Origin: Candidatus Peribacteria bacterium | GTDB taxonomy: Bacteria; Patescibacteriota; Gracilibacteria; Peribacterales; Peribacteraceae | Length of the DNA stretch: 59,641 bases | Reading direction: 5' to 3' | NCBI GenBank assembly: GCA_028286915.1 | Contig: JAQBQQ010000013.1 | Coordinates: forward strand, 1-59,641 | In this document: positions 54,639-59,641 of the stretch, piece after piece | How positions within the stretch are numbered: the stretch's first letter is position 1 | How the letters are laid out: the number at the start of each line of letters is the position of its first letter | The notes under the pieces: model-generated | What the model saw: the letters and a program-made list of their open reading frames with translations, nothing else | The model's database searches: none | Told to the model about the DNA's origin: nothing | Translations under genes and position numbers: made by a program

Positions 54639-56459
54639 TCAGCGGTATGTTTGCTGATTGCCCTCAATGATTTTCCGCATGTTTGCCAGGTGCTCCGCGG
54701 CGCGGGCATAGTGTGGATCCACGCGTATGACAGCTTCCATTTGCGTAATGGCAGCCGGTAATTTACCTTGGGCGGAATAAATGCCAGCCAGGTGATAATG
54801 AGCCGGGATATATTTGGTGTCGCGCGTTATGGCAGTTTCGTACGCCGCTTGCGCGTCATCCGTGCGGCCGATTTTCTCGTACTGCAAGCCCAGATTGAAG
54901 TACGGTTCGGCAAATTGGGAACCCGCCTGAGTGGCTTTTACAAACAGCGCCAGTGATGCATCGGCGTGGCCCAGTTCCTCCTCCACTTCGCCGGCATAAT
55001 AGTACAGTGCCAGCCCTTCACCTTTGGCGGCCCGCACTTTGTCGATCATGGAAATGCCTTTCAGAAAAACTTCCAGCGCCTTTTGCTGGTTTCCCTCTTC
55101 GCGATACAGTGTGCCAAGACTAACGTAGGATGGAACGTAGGTATTGGTAATGGCCATGGACCGCTCAAAATAGGCGCGTGCCGTATCTGTCTCGCCGCGG
55201 GCTTTGACAATATGGCCTAAGTTATTTTCGGCAATGGCGGAAGGAAATTTGCTCGCCACATTCCGGAATACGGTTTCATTGTTCCGCCAGGTGGCGGCCT
55301 GCACGTGCGCGGTTATAAAAAGTCCGCCTACTATGGCCAGGCCGAGCGAAGTGAACAGAGCGGCGCCCGTACCGGATTTTCCCCACCGGTCATTTGCGTA
55401 TACAAGGCCCAGTGCAACAAGCAGAAGCAGACTGATGCCGGGCAGGTAGAAGTAGCGGTCCGATGCGAAGAATAGCAGGCCGATCCTTTCAAAATTCGTG
55501 AAGCTGGGAATAATCGTCATCAGAAAAAATGCCATGCAGACGGTGACGATGCGCAGGCGTTTTTGTAATGCCGCCGCTACGGCGACGATGACAAGAACAA
55601 GGAGAATTGGCAGAAAAAATTCTGCGGAGTGCAGGGTGACCGGCGTGACCTGTTCGTAAAGCAGCGCAAGTTTTACGGGTGCGAATAATTGGCCGACATA
55701 CAATGCCATGCTCTTACATGCCAGCAGAGTATTGGTAATAAAGTCCGATGACCCGATGATGCCACGTTTGCCCATGAGCGCGATGACACCGAAAATAGTA
55801 CTGAGTACCAGGTACGGAAATTTCTCTCGTACCAGGGCCGTTGTCATTCGTTTTTCGCGGTGCCAGTCGATGAGTAGTAGTGCGACAGGCAGCGTGATGA
55901 CAGTTACTTTGCATAAAAGTCCCAGAAAAAAAACGATGATGCTCCAGTGCAGCCGGCTCCGGTCATCATCTTTTCTATAGACAGCGTACAGAAAAACAGA
56001 TCCCAGAAAAAAGGATGTCGATAACACATCTTTCAGGCCCGATGCCCACATGACGGCTTCGGTATTCAGCGGATGGACGGCAAAGAGAACAGCGGCAAAA
56101 AAAGCCACGCTCCGGCGCCGGGAAAGTATGTCGATGCAGGCAAAAAGCAGTACGGCATTTGCCGTATGAAACAGCAGGCTGGCGGCATGGTACGCCCAGG
56201 GCGCAAAGCCAAACAGCGTGTGGAGTACCTGGTATGTAAACAGCGTGAGCGGAATGTAGAGCTCCGGATCATAACTGCCAAAGGCCCGGACCACGGACCT
56301 TATGGATACATGCTGCACAATGGGATTCTGGTAAATGAGCGAGCCGTCATCAAAATTAATGAATTCGTTGCCAACGAACGGTCCGTACAGCGCCAGGCAC
56401 ACGATGACAATAAGTATGGCCGCAGTCCGCCAGGACAGGCGGTCAAGAGCGTGAAACAT
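54639..56459 (-). CDS. TMTC-like membrane glycosyltransferase with TPR repeats
   Basis: A 606-residue protein. Residues about 10-395 form a polytopic GT-C-type membrane domain with about ten segments; the first outer loop has the acidic pair FINFDDGSLIYQNP and a later loop AVHPLNTEAVMWASGLKDVL; another loop is FFASDRYFYLPG, like the TMTC family. Residues about 400-600 hold five TPR repeats (ENNLGHIVKARGETDTARAY, EPYFNLGLQYEKIGRTDDAQ, PAHYHLAGIYSAQGKLPAAI). It should transfer a sugar from a lipid carrier to an exported protein, with TPRs outside. TAGCGT (56466-56471, minus) ends 6 bases before the ATG. Confidence 0.85.
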   Translation of the reverse strand: MFHALDRLSWRTAAILIVIVCLALYGPFVGNEFINFDDGSLIYQNPIVQHVSIRSVVRAFGSYDPELYIPLTLFTYQVLHTLFGFAPWAYHAASLLFHTANAVLLFACIDILSRRRSVAFFAAVLFAVHPLNTEAVMWASGLKDVLSTSFFLGSVFLYAVYRKDDDRSRLHWSIIVFFLGLLCKVTVITLPVALLLIDWHREKRMTTALVREKFPYLVLSTIFGVIALMGKRGIIGSSDFITNTLLACKSMALYVGQLFAPVKLALLYEQVTPVTLHSAEFFLPILLVLVIVAVAAALQKRLRIVTVCMAFFLMTIIPSFTNFERIGLLFFASDRYFYLPGISLLLLVALGLVYANDRWGKSGTGAALFTSLGLAIVGGLFITAHVQAATWRNNETVFRNVASKFPSAIAENNLGHIVKARGETDTARAYFERSMAITNTYVPSYVSLGTLYREEGNQQKALEVFLKGISMIDKVRAAKGEGLALYYYAGEVEEELGHADASLALFVKATQAGSQFAEPYFNLGLQYEKIGRTDDAQAAYETAITRDTKYIPAHYHLAGIYSAQGKLPAAITQMEAVIRVDPHYARAAEHLANMRKIIEGNQQTYR

Positions 56460-56562
56460 GGCTCTACGCTACACGAGTCCTTTCTCTTTGCGAAGAGTAG
56501 CCGCGGCTGGCAACGCATACGTAAATAGCGATGAGTGATGAGCAGTTACCATGACATGCGAT

Positions 56563-56895
56563 TCAGGATTTTGATTTCTGCTGCTCATCTTTGGCAGCCG
56601 GTGCCACCGTATGCCTGGCGATTTCCACGATGTTCGTTTCCTCTGCCAGCACATGACGCACTTGCTCCTCGTCTTGTCCGGTTATAAATAATCTGCCGAA
56701 TACAAAGACGAATGCGGCATGCAGAATAAGAACAACAGCCCAAATGCCGATTACAACCGTGGCCGCGAGCAGGCCAAAACCCAGAAGGGCACTGGCGGCA
56801 AAGAACAGAATGCCCACCCCTAAAAACGCACATACATGCTTTACAAATAATTTCACGCGTTTGGCCTGAGTTTGTACCGGCTTTGGTGCGTCCAT
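56563..56895 (-). CDS. Two-span membrane protein
   Basis: A 110-residue protein with two adjacent hydrophobic segments (FLGVGILFFAASALLGFGLL and VVIGIWAVVLILHAAFVFVF, residues about 25-70), like '2TM domain' proteins, then a polar C-terminus (QDEEQVRHVLAEETNIVEIA). The start at 56895 (MDAPKPVQ) is set by TACAAA 6 bases upstream; an earlier in-frame ATG at 56910 would overlap the promoter. Confidence 0.6.
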   Translation of the reverse strand: MDAPKPVQTQAKRVKLFVKHVCAFLGVGILFFAASALLGFGLLAATVVIGIWAVVLILHAAFVFVFGRLFITGQDEEQVRHVLAEETNIVEIARHTVAPAAKDEQQKSKS

Positions 56896-56901
56896 GCTTT
56901 C

Positions 56902-56907
56902 TTTGTA
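56902..56907 (-). promoter_or_regulatory. -10 element of the two-span protein gene
   Basis: TACAAA on the minus strand, 6 bases before the ATG at 56895. Confidence 0.45.
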
Positions 56908-56945
56908 CACGCAACGGCTCTTCTGCGCACGTCTTTTCCCCGGTT

Positions 56946-57548
56946 TCAGGCTGCCCTGCCCTGTTCGGCACTTTCCTGCTTCTGTTGGTTATCCGCCACC
57001 TGCGTTTGCTTATTGGCGTTCTCTGTCTGCGTCGTCGCTTTTGCATTTGCGGTTAGGGCTTGCGGTGCTTCTTTAGATGTTGTTGCCGAAGGCGCAGCTA
57101 TATCGGGCGATTTGGTTTTTCCTTCCGGGGTTATGCCGGCCGTAAGCATGTTTGCGGTATCATCCGCCATATCATTATGGCCTTTAATTTGCAGCCGCTC
57201 TTTTTCTGTCGCACGTGCCAGGGCGACCTGTTGTTCAATGAGAGCTTTTTGATCAGCCGTATGGGCAATATCGCCTTGCAGATTTTTTGTGCGGCTATCG
57301 GCTTCTTTTCGTAAGTCGGTCATACGTGATACCGGATCTTCTTTTGCTTCGGGTTGTGCACGCTTTTCATTGTTAGAATCAACTTGTTCGCTACCGGCTT
57401 TTGTATCTTTTTTCATGTCGCTTGTATCAGTATTTTTGCTTTCCACGTTCTGCATATCTCTCTTGGCAGCCTCAATAACATCGGCAAAAAAGAGCAGTCT
57501 GTGCTCCCGGTTATCTGCCGTATTCCATGTGAACGTCTCCTTGGACAT
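56946..57548 (-). CDS. Hydrophilic low-complexity protein, 200 aa
   Basis: A Lys/Glu/Asp/Asn/Thr/Gln-rich soluble protein without a recognised family. After MSKETFTWNTADNREHRLLF it has a long disordered or helical body (TDLRKEADSRTKNLQGDIAH, VALARATEKERLQIKGHNDM) and a Thr/Ala/Gln-rich tail. No signal or membrane segment. ATG 57548 is preferred because TACAAT (57555-57560, minus) ends 6 bases upstream; the ATG at 57563 lies before this box. It resembles, in composition only, the proteins at 50870 and 51852. Confidence 0.6.
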   Translation of the reverse strand: MSKETFTWNTADNREHRLLFFADVIEAAKRDMQNVESKNTDTSDMKKDTKAGSEQVDSNNEKRAQPEAKEDPVSRMTDLRKEADSRTKNLQGDIAHTADQKALIEQQVALARATEKERLQIKGHNDMADDTANMLTAGITPEGKTKSPDIAAPSATTSKEAPQALTANAKATTQTENANKQTQVADNQQKQESAEQGRAA

Positions 57549-57554
57549 CATAAC

Positions 57555-57560
57555 ATTGTA
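57555..57560 (-). promoter_or_regulatory. -10 element of the 56946 gene
   Basis: TACAAT on the minus strand, 6 bases before the chosen ATG. Confidence 0.5.
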
Positions 57561-57757
57561 CATGATCCGGCGGCAAAAAGCGATGGAAAGTTAAAATGCT
57601 CTTAGTATGTAATAAACGCAACGTATTGGCTTATTAGAGAATTCAGTTTGGTATTTCTCCCGAAGTCAGTAAGATTCCACCGCAGTTCCTTCATGTACAG
57701 CATCATAAAGGCGAAATGAAAAACAGTTACTGCATTGGATCTTTTTGTCACTATCGT

Positions 57758-57833
57758 AGGCGCGTAGCTCAGTTGGTAGAGCATCGGTCTCCAAAACCGG
57801 GGGTCACAGGTTCGAGCCCTGTCGCGCCTGCCA
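57758..57833 (+). tRNA. tRNA-Trp (anticodon CCA)
   Basis: Acceptor AGGCGCG / CGCGCCT, D-arm GCTC/GAGC, anticodon stem CGGT/ACCG with loop CTCCAAA (anticodon CCA), T-arm ACAGG/CCTGT, discriminator G, and encoded CCA. UGG is read as Trp; since only CCA is present, UGA is not read as Trp by this tRNA. Confidence 0.96.
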
Positions 57834-57843
57834 TAACAATTAA

Positions 57844-58599
57844 TTATTCTTTTTCATCCGCACTCATCCAAGCCATTTCAAACAATGTTCGAAATGTTTG
57901 CTGTGTTTTGGCATCGTGAATTACTAATGCTGACGGATATTTGCCCAGCGATACAATGACAACTATATCTTTAAGAATAATAAGATCATTATAAATTTGG
58001 AATGATGTATCCATAAAACGAATGGGATGGCGAAGTTTCATATCGCGAAGAGATTCAACATAAGTGCGAGCTGTTTTGCTGTCTGCCAATAATTCCCGCA
58101 CATTGGATTTTTTAGCTGATAAAACTGCCGCTTTAAAGTCGCGTAAAATCCAAGTGTCATAGGAAATAAGATCATCGATATGACTGAGAAACCATACCTC
58201 TTTTCCTTGTGTCACATGTTGGTAGATATTTTCATAGACGTCTTTTAGGCCGGCCGGGGAATCGTGCAATGTTGTTTGTGGCACATTGTTCGTTGCCGAA
58301 CTTATTGCCTGTAAAGTTGGTAGAGCAGCAGCGAGTGCTTTTACTTTTTGCTCTTGAAGTTCCAGAATTTTCTGAGGGCTCTCTGCTTTATAAAGTGGAC
58401 GTTTGCCGCGCTGAAAGCGGCACATGTACTGAGCAGTTAAAAGTTCTTCAATTAAGTTGTATAAATGTGCGCGCTTTAATCCGGAATATTTTGCAACCTC
58501 GGAAATACTCAGTGGTCCATATTCCAGACATGCAAGATAGATCTTTGCCTGTTTTTCTGTAAGGCCGATGGAAAGAAGCGGATTGATAGTGTTATTCAT
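57844..58599 (-). CDS. TrmB-family transcriptional regulator
   Basis: A 251-residue protein. The N-terminal winged helix (about 5-75) is typical TrmB: LLSIGLTEKQAKIYLACLEY, ISEVAKYSGLKRAHLYNLIE. Residues about 75-110 are coiled coil (ILELQEQKVKALAAALPTLQ), and the C-terminal sensor domain (about 115-250) is like the archaeal-type TrmB ligand domain. TrmB regulators often control sugar or envelope genes; the target here is unknown. The start is ATG 58599; an in-frame TTG at 58608 would extend it by three codons. The inverted repeat GTCAA-TTAAT-TTGAC (58604-58618) lies over the start region, fit for autoregulation. Confidence 0.82.
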   Translation of the reverse strand: MNNTINPLLSIGLTEKQAKIYLACLEYGPLSISEVAKYSGLKRAHLYNLIEELLTAQYMCRFQRGKRPLYKAESPQKILELQEQKVKALAAALPTLQAISSATNNVPQTTLHDSPAGLKDVYENIYQHVTQGKEVWFLSHIDDLISYDTWILRDFKAAVLSAKKSNVRELLADSKTARTYVESLRDMKLRHPIRFMDTSFQIYNDLIILKDIVVIVSLGKYPSALVIHDAKTQQTFRTLFEMAWMSADEKE

Positions 58600-58603
58600 A
58601 AGC

Positions 58604-58618
58604 GTCAATTAATTTGAC
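58604..58618. promoter_or_regulatory. Inverted repeat at the TrmB start
   Basis: GTCAA / TTGAC arms with five A/T bases between, 5 bases upstream of the ATG. Candidate operator. Confidence 0.45.
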
Positions 58619-58686
58619 ATAATTTTAAAATAAATCTTACTTTTAATCAAATATAAAGTAATCATATAATATCATTGTTAATAATT

Positions 58687-58715
58687 TTGACAAAACTTAA
58701 TTATAGTTATACGAT
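58687..58715 (+). promoter_or_regulatory. Promoter of the 58781 gene
   Basis: -35 TTGACA (58687-58692), 17-base spacer, -10 TACGAT (58710-58715). Then the hairpin ACGGGAC-AGGT-GTCCCGT (58727-58744) near the mRNA 5' end, and AGGAG at 58770-58774, 6 bases before the ATG. Confidence 0.8.
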
Positions 58716-58780
58716 AATCATGCAATACGGGACAGGTGTCCCGTGATATGCATCGATCCTTCGAGTTACAGGAGAGTTAG

Positions 58781-59212
58781 ATGACCGCTGATGAAAGGCT
58801 GGAGGCTTCAGCCAAGCTGTTCGATGATGTCATGTTGGATGAAGACGGCGCCAACGATTGGCCGCTGCAATTGCCCCGGTTCGGTTCCGTGGCCTCTGCG
58901 AAAGTCGATTTGGGCGCGGACATGAATTCTTGGCATGACCAGCAGTTGGGTCTCTCGATCATCCTCCACAAAAAGGATGATTGCCTGCAGATCGAGGTCC
59001 AGTCCGGCAACAAGTTGTCGCTGGCAGCTAAGGTGGTTTTCCAGAGCGCAACTGGAGGCGGCTGGATTCTCAAGACCGTTAAGCTTACGCATGCCCAGGA
59101 TGGCGGGCACATGGGAGGCATGATGGTCACCATCGCCGAGGTTAGCGATAAGCTGGGACAGGTCATGACCTTCAGCGGATACCTGCTCGTGGCCGATGAG
59201 CAGATGGCGTAA
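58781..59212 (+). CDS. Hypothetical SD-led protein, 143 aa
   Basis: No family recognised. The N-terminal 35 residues are helical and acidic (MTADERLEASAKLFDDVMLD); the rest is beta-rich (LGLSIILHKKDDCLQIEVQS, LAAKVVFQSATGGGWILKTV), with a Gly/Met/His stretch (DGGHMGGMMVTIAEV). No signal peptide. It has the most classical expression signals in the window: consensus -35, near-consensus -10, 5' hairpin, AGGAG and a palindromic terminator, so high expression is likely. Confidence 0.68.
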   Translation: MTADERLEASAKLFDDVMLDEDGANDWPLQLPRFGSVASAKVDLGADMNSWHDQQLGLSIILHKKDDCLQIEVQSGNKLSLAAKVVFQSATGGGWILKTVKLTHAQDGGHMGGMMVTIAEVSDKLGQVMTFSGYLLVADEQMA

Positions 59213-59219
59213 CTCACTA

Positions 59220-59254
59220 TTGTCCCTCCTCGTTAACGAGGAGGGACAAGTTTT
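59220..59254 (+). terminator. Palindromic intrinsic terminator
   Basis: A 30-bp perfect palindrome centred on GTTAAC (TTGTCCCTCCTCG arms), followed by GTTTT. Ends the 58781 gene; also lies at the 3' end of the topA fragment. Confidence 0.85.
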
Positions 59255-59270
59255 ACTATGAAGATTGGTT

Positions 59271-59641
59271 TTACCCCCGCCTCTTCCACTTGCTCGGTCC
59301 TCGTTCGACCTTCTTTGCAATCAGTTCCACCGCTTCTTCAAACGTTATCTTCTCCGGGTCACGCTTTTTGCCCAGCGAACAGTTGGTGACGCCGTCGGTA
59401 AGGTACGGGCCGAAGCGGCCGTCTTTTACCAGCACGGGCTTGCCGGTTACCGGAGAAATGTCCAGCGTCCGCAGCGGCTTGGCGGCTTTTTCTTTCTCGG
59501 CTTTGGATTTCTTCAGAATATCGATACCGCTTTCCAGCGTGACATCCAGCGGATTGATATCCATGGGAAAGAAGGTGATGATGTCATTACGCTGGCGTTC
59601 GGGCGCTTTGGCCCCTACCTCACATGGGGCGAAGTGAAAGC
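59271..59641 (-). CDS. topA: DNA topoisomerase I, C-terminal part (5' partial)
   Basis: The C-terminal end of bacterial topoisomerase I. Clear repeats of the family are FFPMDINPLDVTLESGID and VLVKDGRFGPYLTDGVTNCS, ending with DPEKITFEEAVELIAKKVER and a basic tail (GPSKWKRRG). The gene continues beyond the window on the minus strand, and the frame is open to its last base. Near the window edge the expected segment GPYLTWGEV is not read in the gene; it is found on the opposite strand (59610-59636) between 12-bp inverted repeats, so the last 27 bases before KAPERQ are inverted and read HFAPCEVGA instead. This may be a real inversion or an assembly fold-back at the contig end. Confidence 0.88.
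   Translation of the reverse strand, partial: FHFAPCEVGAKAPERQRNDIITFFPMDINPLDVTLESGIDILKKSKAEKEKAAKPLRTLDISPVTGKPVLVKDGRFGPYLTDGVTNCSLGKKRDPEKITFEEAVELIAKKVERGPSKWKRRG
59598..59641. repeat. Inverted-repeat-bounded inverted segment in topA
   Basis: Arm TTCGGGCGCTTT (59598-59609), 27-base core (59610-59636), and the first five bases of the second arm, AAAGC (59637-59641), before the window ends. The core in the plus orientation encodes GPYLTWGEV, in frame with FGRF and VK, matching the topA motif expected on the minus strand. Confidence 0.7.

Noticed and set aside
1-59641. UGA recoding to Gly or Trp, as in Gracilibacteria/Absconditabacteria
   Set aside because: Several well-defined genes end in TGA at expected lengths with overlapping downstream starts, no in-frame TGA is needed in any conserved gene, and tRNA-Trp has a CCA anticodon.

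Overview
The window looks like a chromosomal piece, probably a whole contig, from a small-genome bacterium of the Candidate Phyla Radiation (Patescibacteria). I lean towards a Peregrinibacteria/Peribacteria-like lineage, but no rRNA is present to prove it. The grounds are short housekeeping genes, many secreted or coiled-coil proteins without a recognisable family, several classes of short palindromic and low-complexity repeats between genes, and no amino acid or cofactor biosynthesis. UGA acts as a stop at the end of several genes (for example 34804-34806 and 38814-38816), so this is not a UGA-recoded Gracilibacteria/Absconditabacteria lineage.

Layout. 1-5.0 kb: end of a CBS-domain protein, a glycosyltransferase, and a cell-wall run (ftsQ, a D,D-carboxypeptidase, a LysM-M23 hydrolase). 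5.2-12.7 kb: tRNA-Asp with a broken duplicate beside it, a HIT protein, a MazEF pair, a methyltransferase, two orphan genes, gatCA, rnpA-yidC and tRNA-Arg with a 3' relic. 12.8-17.6 kb: a very large secreted sugar-dehydrogenase-like multidomain protein, a NYN nuclease and a beta-lactamase-fold protein. 17.7-29.4 kb: murA, lspA, ftsW, murG, two cyclophilins, a Nudix enzyme, gltX, murB, a small kinase and a two-OB-fold SSB. 29.8-38.8 kb: a tight five-gene operon of exported, cysteine-rich proteins of unknown family, the best candidate here for an undescribed system. 38.9-41.7 kb: a structured non-coding RNA candidate and orphan genes. 41.8-50.8 kb: dnaE, a membrane pair with a PH domain, a regulator, the threonylcarbamoyl-AMP synthase gene, nrdR, a lipoprotein, a palindromic repeat array and aspS. 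50.9-59.6 kb: hydrophilic coiled-coil proteins, tRNA-Leu, a small CBM48 protein, a TMTC-like glycosyltransferase, tRNA-Trp, a TrmB-type regulator, an orphan gene and the C-terminal end of topA.

Two modes of gene expression stand out. At 28 starts an extended or plain -10 hexamer ends only 6-10 bases before the start codon, so those mRNAs should be leaderless, and I see no Shine-Dalgarno sequence at operon-internal starts. Against this background, four isolated genes (25969, 41136, 46871 on minus, 58781) have a long leader with a 5' hairpin, a clear Shine-Dalgarno and their own strong terminator. Gene 39582 shares the hairpin leader and terminator but has only a weak Shine-Dalgarno. Three of the five terminators have the same ACCC loop.

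The genes fit a cell that imports or scavenges most metabolites but builds its own peptidoglycan (MurA, MurB, MurG, FtsW, FtsQ, carboxypeptidase, M23). It charges Gln/Asn tRNAs by the indirect GatCAB route together with GltX and AspS, and exports many surface proteins through a Sec/YidC/LspA system.
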